A model generated the notes under the pieces. That model was not told the origin of the DNA and ran no database searches. It saw nothing but the letters and a program-made list of their open reading frames with translations. From Halicephalobus mephisto (Eukaryota > Nematoda > Chromadorea > Rhabditida > Panagrolaimidae): a stretch of 64,000 bases of DNA. Made by a program: the position numbers and the translations under genes. Shown one piece after another: positions 37,356 to 49,209 of this stretch (within the stretch, counting starts at the first letter, position 1; each line of letters begins with the position of its first letter). Location of the stretch: positions 157,216 through 221,215 of the forward strand of contig SWDT01000483.1 in NCBI GenBank assembly GCA_009193035.1. Direction: 5' to 3'.

Positions 37356-39014
37356 TCATAAAAGCGGACTGGTAATTTCAGAAATGGCATTCCAGTCGAT
37401 TCCTTCGAAAAACTGATGATCCATTATTGATTTCACTCCACCCGTCTTTTTCGAACCTAATCTGTCTTCCGACTCCAAAATGAGTAGTTTCTCGATCAGA
37501 TCTTTAGCTTCGGGATTTCCAAAGTCTCCAGGAAACTCGTATTTGCCGGCAGTGATTTTCCTGAAGATGAAATATTCACTGACATCGTTGAAAGGTCTAT
37601 CTCCAGCCAGACATTGGTATATGATGCATCCAAGAGCCCAGTAGTCGCAAGTTTCATCGACGGGTTTGTTTTGAAGAACCTGGAAATCATGACTATTATT
37701 ACAAATACCGGAAATTGGAATTTTTACTAAGTTATTTTTGAAAATTTTTTAAATTTGTTAGAAACTGGTTACGAAATAGCTATCGAGCAAAATTAAAATC
37801 ACAACAATTTTTAAAATACATTCCGAATGGATCTAGGAACTTCCAAATCAGAGTACATAAGGTACATGACCTTCCGGGATTGATTTCGATATATGGAAGT
37901 ATTAATAAATATCCTAGAAAACAACACCCAGAATATCCCGTTCTAAAATGGACTTCTTTGTAAATAAATTCCCGGAAATTACCTCAGGGGATACGTAATG
38001 AGCAGTTCCGACAAAACTGGCCCTTCTAGCTTGAACGGACACGTCTTCTGGAGGATTTTGGTTATCCGGATCTTTGATTTTCTTGGCACATCCGAAATCC
38101 GAAAGAATCATGTGACCCGTCTCAGAGAGCAACACGTTTTCTGGTTTGACATCACGATGAAGGACCCCTAACTTGTGGATGTGTCCTGAAATTGGCCATT
38201 TATATGCCGAAAATTACCAAAAAACCGACCTAAAGCCATCGTTATCTCGGCATTTGCGAATTTTGCTTCTTCTATTGATAGTTTCTTTTTTTTCTTCAGA
38301 ACAGCCAACAGGTCTCTTCGTGAAGCCAAAGAAAGAACAAAATACAAGGATTCTGAATCTTGAAAAGTGCAATACAGTCGAACCACGAAAGGATGGAAAT
38401 TTTCCTTCGTCGACAGCAAAGTCAGACATTCCTTTTCCCTGAATATCTGAGTTATCTGAAAAATCATAAATTAATCTGCAAAAAGTTGGTTTTTGAAGAA
38501 ATCTGATTCCCTATTTCGTAATTTTTATTTTTAGAGGTTTTTTGAAAGATTTAAATAATCTAAAACAACAACCAAAGCTGAAAAGACTGGTTTAAAAAGT
38601 AAAAAAATAAATTTCAAAGGTGTATAATTTCCATATTTTACAATAGCTGTGTTTTTTAGTTTTCAAATTACTTTTTTAGATGATTTAAGTAACCTAAAAT
38701 GACAACTAACTGAAAATTAATTTTAAAAAAAATTTCGAAATCAATATTCGTCGGGGGAGTAAATGCCCCAGGGAAAAACTACAGTATAACCGCAAAGTTT
38801 CATATATCAAAAACCAAACCTTTTTCTCCCGGATGATCTGGGTCTTAGAACAGACTTTAATGGCAAATCTCCGGTGAGTTTCCCGTTCGCTCCCGAGGTA
38901 GACAGTCGAGTAAGATCCTTCACCTAGTTCCTCTAGAAATAAGAAATCCGATTTTGTTTTATTTCCTCCAATAGGATTAGCAGAACCACTGGGAAGCTCC
39001 TCGGTACTTCCCAT
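37356..39014 (-). CDS. PDK1-like Ser/Thr kinase lacking a PH domain, 4 exons, 315 aa
   Basis: Exons: 39014-38820, 38455-38230, 38185-37983, 37679-37356; phases consistent. AGC-type kinase closest to 3-phosphoinositide-dependent kinase 1. Motifs: glycine loop GEGSYSTV (31-38), Lys53 in [12 protein letters not shown] with Asp152, DFG 170-172, activation segment [13 protein letters not shown] where Ser197 corresponds to the autophosphorylated Ser of PDK1, then [10 protein letters not shown]. The protein stops about 40 residues after the kinase core, so the C-terminal PH domain that brings PDK1 to phosphoinositides is absent and the N-terminus is only ~22 residues. Either it is a paralogue working without lipid recruitment, or a downstream exon is missing; the stop close to a neighbouring gene favours a genuine short protein. 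Divergent from Nop56 (740 bp between start codons). Confidence 0.9.
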
Positions 39015-39754
39015 TACTAAATAAATAATTATTAAAAAAGTTTAAAAAATAAAAAAGTAAAATTTTCAAAACCAAAGAGAAGCAGAGAACACAAAACAAA
39101 GGTCCCGACACGAAAACTTCCTGGCGCTCACTTCCAATTCTGATCCCTCGTTTTCCCACTATTTATCCGTATATTTCCTCTTAAACTTTCTAAATCATCA
39201 GCAATTTTCAAATCCTCTGATCCTAAATTCTTCTAGAATCCCTTCAGGAATTCGCGTCGAGACTATTTCCCAAAAACGGTTATTTTCCAAAGGTTTTTTG
39301 TCCATTATCATTATTATCATTTATTTTCCGTGATTTCCGTCACTTTCATATATGCATATTAAAGTTTGAGAATTTTAAATTATTTTTGTTGGAGTTTTTA
39401 TACTTTTCTGGTTACAATAACAGAAGAATCTCCGTAGTACGAGAACTTCCTGGTGCTTTCTAATTCTGATCCCTCATTTCCCCACTATTTATCCGTATAT
39501 TTTCTCTTAAACTTTCTAAATCATCAGCAATTTTCAAATTCTCTGATCCTAAATTCTTCTAGAATCCCTTCAGGAATTCGCGTCGAAATTACCCCCTGAA
39601 AACACATCTTGGACTTCCACAATACCCTGATTTTTGTCCTTTATCATTATTGCCGTTTGTTTTCCGTGATTTTCACTACTTTCATATCTGCAAATTGTAA
39701 TTTCGAACTTTTCTTATTATTCACCTTTTCAGTCTCTGTACTCTTCTGGTAATA
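39015..39754. promoter_or_regulatory. Divergent upstream region with a ~330-bp tandem duplication
   Basis: Lies between the start codons of the PDK1-like kinase (minus) and Nop56 (plus). Copy A (about 39108-39437) and copy B (about 39438-39767) share GATCCCTCGTTTTCCCACTA (or a close variant), AACTTTCTAAATCATCAGCA and AATCCCTTCAGGAATTCGCG at an offset of ~330 bp. Copy B runs through TTTTCAG and TACTCTTCTGGTAATA into the Nop56 ATG. The matching point in copy A (TACTTTTCTGGTTACAATAA) has lost both the acceptor and the ATG. Confidence 0.75.
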
Positions 39755-41349
39755 ATGGCTAGCGAAGCCCCACATTACGTGCTTTTTGAGCACGCCGTGG
39801 GCTATGCGTTATTGAAAGTCAAGGAATTCGAAGATATTGGAGAAGCCCTTCCTGAGGTTGAGCAATCGGTCAACGATCTTCAACGTTTCAACGCTATTGT
39901 CCAACTTCACGCTTTTGAGCCGTTCAAGAATACTGAAGCTGCGTTGGAGAATTGCAACTTTGTTTCTGAAGGCGCCATCCATGATGACTTGAAAACCTTT
40001 TTGGATTCCAATCTCCCAAAGAAGCGCAAGAAGGTTACTCTCGGAGTAATCGACGCTAAACTTGGTTCCTCAATTGCTGAAGATCTCGGTGTGAAGTGCA
40101 TCGTTTCCGGAATCGTTCCCGAGATTATCCGTGGTGTTCGTCTTCATTTCGCTCAACTTTCCAAGGACTTACCTCATCATTCCGTGTCCAAGGCTCAATT
40201 GTCCCTGGGTCATAGTTACTCACGTGGAAAAGTCAAGTTTGATGTTCATCGTGTGGACAACATGGTTATTCAATCGATTGCTCTGCTCGATCAACTTGAC
40301 AAGGATATCAATCTTTTTGCTCAGCGAATCCGTGAATGGTATGCATATCATTATCCTGAACTCGCTAGAATTGTTCCTGAGCAATACAAGTACATGAGAT
40401 GTGCTAGCATCATCAAGAACCGTGAAGAACTGGATGACACTCGCATTGCTGAACTTCAAGGTATGACTTTAAGGTTTTCCCTTATAATAGTTTTGTTCAG
40501 AAGTCCTGGAGGATGAAGAGAAGGTCAATGAAGTTGTCGAGGGTGCTCGTACTTCTATGGGTATGGAGATCTCTGAACTCGATCTCGAGAACATTGATCG
40601 CTTTGCTAAACGTGTTTCTTCGTTGTCTGAGTACAGAAATCGTCTTCACGACTATATCAAGGATCGTATGAACTCTTGTGCTCCTTCTTTGACAGCACTT
40701 GTTGGTGAACAAGTTGGTGCTCGTCTTATTTCCCACGCTGGAAGTCTTACCAACTTGGCGAAATACCCTGCTTCAACTGTCCAGATCCTTGGTGCAGAAA
40801 AGGCTCTTTTCCGTGCTTTGAAAACTCGATGTAAGTGGAGTACATTTGTTGATCGCTCGTTATAATTATGGTTTAGCAAATACCCCAAAGTATGGTCTTC
40901 TTTACCACTCTTCTTTCATTTCGCGTGCTTCTGTCAAGAACAAGGGTCGAATCTCTCGTTATGTTGCCAACAAATGTACCATGGCTTCTCGGTTGGATTG
41001 TTTCTCTGATGTTCCTGTTCCTACTTTTGGTGAATTTTTGAGACAACAAGTTGAAGATAGACTCAAGTACTTTGAGACTGGAGTGATTCCGAAGAAGAAT
41101 CTTGATGTCATGAAGGAAGCCATCGAAGTTGCTGAAACGGAGAAAGTTGATGCACCGAAGAAAGTTCGTAAAGCTGAGCGTAAAGCCTTGAAGAGAGCTC
41201 TGAAGGGGAATGCTTCTAACGGCCACGTTCCAACTGCATCTGCTGATGACACAATGGACATTGCGGAACCTCAGGAAGAAGTGATGGAAGTTGATGAAAC
41301 TCCGAAGCAGAAAAAGAAGAAGAAGTCTATTGCTGCTGAAGAGGAATAA
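39755..41349 (+). CDS. nol-56: Nucleolar protein Nop56, box C/D snoRNP core, 3 exons, 502 aa
   Basis: Exons 39755-40460, 40501-40830, 40877-41349 with 40- and 46-bp introns. Nop56 scaffolds box C/D snoRNPs with fibrillarin and Nop58 and is needed for 2'-O-methylation and processing of rRNA in the nucleolus. The N-terminal NOP5 domain ([12 protein letters not shown], 9-20) is followed by a coiled-coil and NOSIC region ([20 protein letters not shown]). The Nop domain carries the signature [20 protein letters not shown] and [11 protein letters not shown]. The tail is Lys-rich with an acidic stretch ([17 protein letters not shown]), typical of the family. Similarity to animal Nop56 is continuous, and length is close to normal if the tail is allowed to vary. 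A TTTTCAG acceptor 22 bases before the ATG suggests a trans-spliced leader. Confidence 0.97.
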
Positions 41350-41760
41350 TCCTGTTGGATATTCCAAATCTAAGTTGTTGATTTGTTGAGTTCTTTATTT
41401 TTATCCAATAACTGTCAGTGAAAGATAATTCAAGATTTTGATGCTTTCTACAACAGTAATACTGGGATTGTTTTGTTGAATTGTTAAAATAAGTGATTAT
41501 ACTGAAATTTCTAGAACGAAGATATCTTGATTCAGGTTTTTTAGGGGATTTTGTATTTTCTTAAGTACTAAACCGTATTTGAAGTTTTTAGAATCACGTT
41601 GCAGATAATTTTGGGATTTTCCTAATTAGTATCGAAATACTTGACAAAAAGATCAAATGGAATAGTGACTTTTTTCTTTACAAAGTTTATAAAATTGCAC
41701 ATTCTTTAAACCACAAATACTGGAAGTGAAAAAAGTTAATTAAGTAGTCAACAGAAGCGA
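41350..41760. other. Shared 3' flank of Nop56 and BROX
   Basis: 411 bp between convergent stop codons. It is unique-looking AT-rich DNA with no repeat and no clear AATAAA on the plus strand, only AATAAC at about 41407 and AAATAAG near 41489. It must hold both 3' UTRs. Confidence 0.5.
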
Positions 41761-44090
41761 TTACATGATGGAACATCCACTTACGTTCTTTGGATCTTTG
41801 TCTGTTTGGTACACTTTTTCTTCTTTGACAACTGGCAACTTTGTTTTACTTTTCTTGGCCTTACTGAAATCTGGAGTGTCTGCTTTGGAGATGTCGAATG
41901 AATCGTAGGCTGATTTCGTCCATAGATCTGCTTTTTGAGGATAGGAAAAAATATCGGGTTTGGCTAATCCGTAGGAAGCGTTTTGAATTAACTCAGGACA
42001 TGCCTCAGGCACTGGTTCGTGATATATGAATCCGTTCTCACGTTCTGCTTTTTCCATATGTCTTTCTAGTAATGGCTTGATTCTTCTGAAAAACAAGTGA
42101 TTTTCGGGTTTGGCTATGAATCCGGGTCCAGTGGCTTTCGGGTATTCGCTGCAAATTTCTTGAGCTTCTTGATAGCATTTGATTCCTTCTTTACATGCTC
42201 TGACTGCTTGACCACATTTGTCTTCTGCAAGAAGGGATTCTCCGAGGTAAGCGTAGGCATAGGCAAGATAGAACTTGTGCTTCAATTGGAAGTATTTCCG
42301 CCATTTGTCGAATATCGACGGATTGAATTTCTCTATCAGTTCATCTAGAAAGAAAGTAAATGATAAAAACAGTGAAAATTAAAAATTTGAAGTTTTCGGA
42401 AATCGCTTTAACAAGAATTTATTGAATTTTTAGGATTGGAAAACGATTGGAAAAAGAGAGAGGACTGAGCGAGTCGATTGCCATATTTACCAATTTTCTT
42501 ATTTTACATGATTTACTCTCTTGGTGCGGGAGTTTAAAAAGTAGTTATTGTAAAAAATTAAAAGTAAAAATTTCCATAGAATTGTTTTAACGCGAATTTT
42601 TAGGATTGTTGTAAAACGATTGGAAAAAGAGAGGACCGAGCGAGTCGATTGCCATATTTATCAATTTTTTCATTTTACATGATTCACTCTCTACGCGAGA
42701 ATTTAAAAAATAATTATTGTGAAAATTTCCATAGAATTGTTTTAACGTGAATTTTTAATTTTAAAATTCAGGTAAAAAAGAGCGAGTCGATTTCGAAAGT
42801 GATTTACCAATTTTTCCATTTTACACGGTTCGTTCTCTGTGCGCGGGAATTCAAAAATTCCAAAAATTATGTTGCTTTTTTCTAATTTTCACGTTTTCAA
42901 ATTTAAAAAACACTCACCACATTCATTGTAAATCCTGGCAGTTTCGGTAGCTAGTTTCGAAATCAGTCCAGAAGCGTGTTTTAACTCGATTGCCCTGGCA
43001 ATAGTGACTTCCTGAGCTTCGGCTATGCATTGATAGTAATACGCTTTGATGACGTTCATGTTGAAATCATTTCCCGGAAAATCATCAAGACCACAAAGCA
43101 AATCTGTTTTGTCTTTTATGTATTCGAACAACCCAGCAGCTTTCCTCAAACAAGTGTGGATCGTTTTCGCTTCAGAATCTCTCACTTCATCCTTTGCCGA
43201 GTTCCAGGCAGCATGTTTCATGTACCAAATAGCCATGTTGTAGATCAAAGACAAGGCTTCAAACCAAGCATCGCTCAATTCACTGAAATTTATATTTCAT
43301 ATATCAAGTGTTTTTATATATAAAGAAATATGTATTTCACATATCAAAGAATATATATTTCATAAATGGAATAGTGTTTTTGATATATGAAAAAGCACTT
43401 TTTTACATGTCAAGAAGTGTTTTTGATATATGAAAAAGCACTTTTTGCGCATTGAAAGTAGTTCTTCATATATCAAAAGTAGGATTTTCTATACACCGAA
43501 GAAATATATACTTTATGTACTGAGAAAGTAAGTTTTATATATCAAAAGTACTTTTTCATATATCGAAAAAATATTTTTCATATATAAAAAAATATATATT
43601 TTTTATGTATCGAGAAAAAATACTTTTTCATATATCAAAGTGTTTTTTATATATCTAAAAATACTTTTTCATATATCAACAAATGTTTTTTATATATCAA
43701 AAAGCATTTTTTCATATATCGAAAATCACAAACTTACATTCCTTCTTTCTCGATCATTGAATTACCCCAGATTGGTCGGATGAGATTCCGCAATTTTGAT
43801 TCTTTTTCGCCGTCTTCAGAAACGTCAAAGAGGAATCCATAGAATAATCCTAAATATTGCCTAAATTCAGTCTCGACTTGTTCTAAATCGCTGCTGGCAC
43901 TCTCCAAATGCTTGAGGAACTTGTCTCGTCGTAATCTGAGCTCTCTGGAATCAATCGATAAAAATAAGTTTAAAAATTAAAAAACAAACCCGCAGATTCT
44001 GGAGGATTGTTCGTTCCTCAGAATTCCTTTAAGATCGAATTTGGCGAAATCAGTGGCTTTAAGTGGATTTCGGTGGAACCAATGAGCCAT
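41761..44090 (-). CDS. BRO1-domain protein of the BROX type with C-terminal CAAX box, 4 exons, 418 aa
   Basis: Exons: 44090-43990, 43944-43738, 43282-42918, 42344-41761; phases 2, 2, 1 agree. The start MAHWFHRNPLKAT and the block AEAQEVTIARAIELKHASGLI match BROX closely, and the length (human about 411) fits. BROX is a BRO1-domain protein that binds ESCRT-III CHMP proteins and, after farnesylation, sits at membranes including the nuclear envelope (family knowledge). The protein ends CSIM, a CAAX box expected to be farnesylated because of the terminal Met. A consensus donor (GTAAGT, bases 41784-41779) falls in the codons five to six residues from the C-terminus, so alternative splicing could remove the lipid site. 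Introns hold an inverted repeat arm and an ATATATC array. Divergent from TIM50. Confidence 0.93.
42460..42868 (-). repeat. Right arm of a ~410-bp inverted repeat (BROX intron 3)
   Basis: Reverse complement of 34627-35035, sharing GTTCGTTCTCTGTGCGCGGG, GAGCGAGTCGATTTCGAAAG and TACTCTCTTGGTGCGGGAGT with very few differences. The arms enclose about 7.4 kb with the SAYSvFN, PDK1-like and Nop56 genes. Confidence 0.9.
43290..43735. repeat. CATATATC-based tandem repeat in BROX intron 2
   Basis: About 17 irregular units of TTTTTCATATATCAAAAAGT (some as GATATATGAAAAAGCAC, the inverse). The unit is partly palindromic, so the array could fold extensively. It stops just before the donor of exon 2. Confidence 0.8.
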
Positions 44091-44129
44091 TTTAGCTGCA
44101 AATTAAATTTGATAAAAAAGAAAAAAAAG

Positions 44130-44710
44130 AAAATCGATGAATCACGGAATACCAGTCATAAGCTGATTTAAGTTTCCTCATTTTTGGCAAAGTGTCCAGA
44201 TTGCTTTTCTACATCTGGCAAAATGTCCGAAATAATCCTATTCTTTATTAATATTAATTAAAATTAACATAAAAAGGAAAAAATTAAGAAATCAAAAATC
44301 AATTGGTCAGTCACAAGTTGATTTAAGTTTCCTCATTTTTGGAGAAATGTTCGAAATGGTTGTTTACATTTGGCAAAGTGTCCGAAATTTTTGCATTTTT
44401 TTTAATATTAACAAAAATTGATATAAAAAAGTTAAAAAATTAAAAATACAGTGGTCAATCACAAGATAGTTTTAGATTTCCTCATTCTTGGCATAGTGTC
44501 TAGAGGAACCCCTAACCTTTGGCAAAGTGCCCGCAACAGTCGCGCTTCTTATTAATATTAACAAAAATTGATATAAAGAAATTTAGAAGAGTAATGGGTT
44601 GAAAATACAGTGGTCAATCACAAGATAGTTTTAGATTTCCTCATTCTTGGCATAGTGTCTAGAGGAACCCTTAACCTTTGGCAAAGTGCCCGCAACAGTC
44701 GCGCTTCTTG
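44130..44710. repeat. ~150-160-bp tandem repeat in the BROX/TIM50 divergent promoter
   Basis: Units carry CCTCATT(T/C)TTGGCA(A/T)AGTGTC and CAATCACAAG. The last two (near 44450 and 44610) are almost identical, sharing CCTTTGGCAAAGTGCCCGCA and CAGTCGCGCTTCTT. The array occupies most of the 826 bp between the two start codons, so the shared regulatory region is itself repetitive. Confidence 0.85.
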
Positions 44711-44916
44711 TTGAGTTTGAACTGACGTCGCAGGTTTTCTCGCGGATTGCACGAATACCTGATTGGTTTTATCACTTTTTATTTTCATTTTTCTTGTCGT
44801 TAATGTGTTAGTCATCAAAAGCACGCGATGATGTCATGATAGAACATAGAACTAACTTTTTTGTTTTAATAATTTCGAAATTTTTTAGGAATCCCGTTTT
44901 TGAGTCTGATGTCAGG

Positions 44917-47108
44917 ATGTCTTATTTTCTGCAAGGCCTCAAATTAACCAGGGGGAGGGTCGTCGTGAAGCAGATCCTGATAGCACGTCTGGACCAGTTC
45001 ACCGTGGAAGAAAGGAGATTTCTGGGATCGGACAAGAAGTACGAAAGCGTGCTTGGGCCCCCGAGGATCCGCAGCCCGTTCGACAACCCCCAAAGAGTAC
45101 TCAAGGTTGGTAATCGATAAAAATTAAATTTCGATATATGAAATCGTTTTTTTAGGCCACAGGAGTCCCGTCGCCTTCGATCGCGTCATTTTCGGACAAA
45201 ACTACCAGTTCCACAGGAGCTTCTGAAGAACCCAAGAAACAAGTGGTGACAGATCAGATAAAGGATGACAACACACCCAAGAGATCTCCAGTACATCCAG
45301 CTGAACCTACTGTCGCGGTGAGTCTAGTAAAATAACTTACAAAAGTTTGGATTTTTTGAAGATGCTAAAATCCATTTTAATGTTCTAGAAGGTTTAAAAA
45401 TCTCTTGGAAGTTCTAGAATCCTCCAAAAGCTGATAAAGAACTATAAAATTTTGGAATTTTATAAGAAATTTCCGAAGATATTATTGAAGATTTTAGAAA
45501 CTTCCAAAATGCAATATAATATTCTAAAAAATCTGAAAATCTCTATTGTACATGTCCTTTAAGTTTCTAGAATCCAATAGGAAATTCTGAGATTTTCAAA
45601 AATATCATTAAAAGTTTTAATATTGTTCAGAATCTACTGGGAACTTTTGAAATATGAAAAATTTCGAGTTTTAAAAGACTAGAAAATTCGTTTTGAAAGA
45701 AATTTACAAAAGTACTTAATTTTAATTTCCACAATTAAATATTTTATTTCAGGCAGCACAATCTTCGGCTAACCAACCGTCACTGTGGATGAGACTGAAT
45801 GAGAGAATCGGATACAAGGTTTATATTAAAAAAAGATTTTCCTAACTAATGACTTTTCAGATTGATGATTCAATGCCAGATGACGAAAAAAAGAAAATCA
45901 AAATAGCCAGAAACACATTCTTTGGTTCCATTTTCGTCTTCGGAAGTCTATTTGTCGGATTTGTCTGGTTCTGTATTCATTACGGAAAAGCTCCCAGAGA
46001 CGAGCAAGGCAATGTTGTCACGGATGAATTTACCGGACAGACATTTGCATGGTTCTACAGAATTCTGAATAGTTTTAAAATTTGGAAAGACTATGTTGTT
46101 GAACCTAGTCGTGAAGTTCTTCTACCTGATCCGTTGCCATATCCTTATCATCAACCGAAATACACACTTGTTATTGAGATGAAGAATATTCTGGTAGCTC
46201 CAGAATGGACATACAAAACAGGATATAGATTCAAAAAACGTCCAGCTTTGGATTATTTTTTAGATGTTGTTGGTTATCCGAATTTTGAAGTTGTTATTTA
46301 CACTTCAGAAAGTAACATGACGGCTCCAAGTGTGGTGGAAAACATGGATCCGAAACAGAGAATCATGTACAAGCTCTATAGAGATTGTACGAAGTACATG
46401 AACGGTCATCATGTTAAGGTAGGTGGATTTTTGAGATATATTTGGTGTTTTTGAAGTTATTAATTTACTCCAGAGTTTGTAATTTTGAAATTATTAAGTT
46501 TAATTAAGTTCAGATTTTGTAATTATTAAGTTTAATTTACTCTAGATTTCATAATTTTGAAATTATTGAGTTTAATTTATTCTAGATTTCGTAATTTTTG
46601 AAATAGAAGCTTTAAAAACAGTGTAATTTGGATTTTATAAGATGTTTTGAGAATTTTGGAAAGTTACTGTAATTTTTACTACTGTATGGAGTAGATTGTA
46701 ACTTATTGCTTTGAAATCACTGATTATTGTTATATAAATGGTTTTTAGGACTTGAACAAGTTGAATCGTAATCTCTCGAAGGTTATCTACATTGACTTTG
46801 ATCCGAAATCTTTTCAACTTAATCCGGATAACGTTCTACGTGTTCCTAAATGGGAAGGAAACATGGATGATACTGCTTTGGTGGATTTGGCGGAATTATT
46901 GAAGACGATCCATTTAAGTGATGTGGATGACGTTAGACCGGTACTTCAGTACTATAGTCAATTTGATGATCCTATGAAAGAATTTCGTCGTCGAGCACAG
47001 CACCTTGCTGAGTTAGAACAAAAGAAACATGAAGATGATAGTAATCAAAGTTCGCTCAAAAGATATGCGGGTAAGCTGTTTGGATTTCGTCGACATACGG
47101 CTTCGTGA
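44917..47108 (+). CDS. TIM50-like mitochondrial import translocase subunit, 5 exons, 444 aa
   Basis: Exons: 44917-45105, 45156-45317, 45753-45818, 45861-46418, 46749-47108; all phase 0. Tim50 is the presequence receptor of the TIM23 complex in the inner mitochondrial membrane. The N-terminus is basic and poor in acid over 25 residues (LKLTRGRVVVKQILIARL), as expected of a presequence. A transmembrane segment lies at about 160-180 (FGSIFVFGSLFVGFVWF). The FCP1-homology domain starts at 241 with LVIEMKNIL, where the two catalytic Asp of the DxDx(T/V) phosphatase motif are Glu245 and Lys247; metazoan Tim50 proteins are likewise degenerate there. Later motifs KTGYRFKKRP, IYTSES, RDCTKYMNGHHVKDLNKLNR and WEGNMDD match Tim50. 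Nematode homologues have been named with the SCP-like phosphatases. A TTTTTTAG acceptor ends 28 bases before the ATG. Confidence 0.94.
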
Positions 47109-48240
47109 AAGGAAGGAATTAGATTGAATAGATTTAGGATTTATTCAAATTTAGCTATTGATGCAAGTTGTTATTCTTTTTTGCGTTGTAGCATATTGTT
47201 ATTTTTAGATTAATTGAATTTTTTAGATTTTTGGAAATTATCAAAGGTTGATTTACCTTTGTTATTTTAGTTTTTGTCAAGTTTTGAATCGTTACATTCG
47301 AGATGGAACAATGGAATGTAGTTTTTTCGCCTGAGGCAAGAAAGTTATCTTGATTTTTTTATTTCTTGGGGTTTGTTTGAGAAGAGCAAACATAAGAACA
47401 AGTTATTGAAGAAAAATGATAATTATGGATTTTTATGAAATGTGGATTTTTATGAATAGGTTTGTCAATAGAGAAATTTTGACGTGGATACACCTGACAG
47501 AATTTGGTTTAGTGGATTTAGAAAGGTTTTTTATTTTGTGGGATGTTTGGAAAAGGTGGATTTTAAGTGGAGAGATTTTTGGATATGTGATGTATTTTGA
47601 AAGTGGTTAAAATTAAACTTTTTAGAATAGGATATTTAAAAAAAGTTAATTTTGATATATGAGAAATTAAAATTTGTAAAGTGGGATATTTAAAAAAGTT
47701 AGTTTTGATATATGAGAAATTAAAATTTTTTAATATATGTATTTTAAAGATTATTTTGAAAGTTATTTAAAATTTTTAGAGTAGGATATTTAAAAAAGTT
47801 AATTTTGATATATGAGAAATTAAAATTTAAGTAGTTTTTAGGTATGTATTTCATAAGTTATTAGGGTTTTTATGAAGTAAATTTTTAAAAAATCGAAAAA
47901 AGTGAATTTTTATATATCGAAAATTGAGATTATTTTTAAGTATGTGATATAATATATTTTATAAGTTACTTAAGTAGTATTTAAGTTAGGGTTTTTTATG
48001 AAGTAAATTTTTAAAGTAAAAATCGAAAAAAAGTGAATTTTTATATATCGAAAATTGAGATTATTTTTAGGTATGTAATATAGTGTAGTTTTTAGATTAT
48101 GAAGAATAGTGCTTAAAATTTGTACTTGATTTTTTAACTTTTTTAGAAAAAATAGAAAAATGTGGAATTTCATATATTGAAAATTGAGATTTAATCGTTT
48201 TTGATATAATCTATAGCCCACGTTTTTAGGAAGAATTATT
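47109..48240. repeat. TIM50 3' flank with AT-rich ~100-bp repeats
   Basis: After the 3' UTR, units of GGATATTTAAAAAAGTTAAT plus TTGATATATGAGAAATTAAA recur at about 47620-47830, and GAATTTTTATATATCGAAAA units at 47880-48190. No gene recognised. Confidence 0.65.
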
Positions 48241-48780
48241 CAAAATTAATATTCAATTTTATGGAGTGGGCATGTGGAATAAAAGGATCAAATAAAAATG
48301 AAAAATTTCATATTACGTGTCAAAACGGAAAAAAAGTTTTTATCTGTTTGCTGAATTTTGAATTTTCGTTTTAGGACTGTTTATTTTTTATTTCACTCTT
48401 AAATGTTTTTAATGATTTTCAAAATTAGATGTGTTTTCTCTCATTAGTCATGTTCGCTTTAATTAATTTTCAAATAAGCAATAAAAAAAGCGAATTCGCT
48501 TAATTTTCAGCGAACTTTAAACAAATTATTTTAAATTCATTTTTTAATTAATTTTAATAATTATTTCGTAAATAGATGTACTTTCCTCAATTACTACAGT
48601 AATTCAATTGATTTTTCAAATAAGCGATAAAAAATAAAAAAGCGAATTTTAAATAAATTGTTTTAAATTCATTTTTTAATTAATTTTAGTGACTTTGATA
48701 AGTATTGTTTGTAATCAGATATGTTTTTCCAATTGATTGTGAATGTTTGATCATTGTTTTGAGAAGGTAATCAAAAACAA
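48240..48780. repeat. ~150-190-bp repeat family, locus 3
   Basis: Contains AAGCGAATTCGCTTAATTTT, GATGTACTTTCCTCAATTAC and ACAGTAATTCAATTGATTTT, followed by a second partial unit. The reverse complement of these blocks forms the array at 53470-53985, on the other side of the glutaminyl cyclase gene. Confidence 0.75.
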
Positions 48781-49209
48781 AAAAACGAGAATTTTCGTAC
48801 TTGTTCGTCGAATTTTCAGTTTTTCATTTTTGAGACCACTCGTTTTTTAACCAAGTTTATTGTTTTTTTTGATCGAATATATTTTTTTGTTTGATCACAA
48901 TTACTTAGATTTTTGGAAAAAATGCAGTTTTAACTTTGAATATTTTTTAAATTTTGTTTTTGAAAAAATTGAAAAAAATCGGATTAAAGATTTCGAAAGT
49001 TTGGATTTGATATATGAATGGTTTTTGGGGAATACTAGAATGGAGGAATTTTTTGTTTGATATGTAACTAGAGCTCCGTTTTTATTAAAGTTGATGGTCA
49101 AAATTTGAGGTCGAAATTTGGACTTTGTGTTATAGTAATACTTATGGATTTTTGTATTTTAAAAAACTGTTTTATTTCAGTTGATAGTTTGAATTTGATA
49201 TTTGGGATT

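Noticed and set aside
37356..39014. Pseudogene interpretation of the short PDK1-like kinase
   Set aside because: All four exons keep frame and every catalytic motif is intact; only the PH domain is absent.
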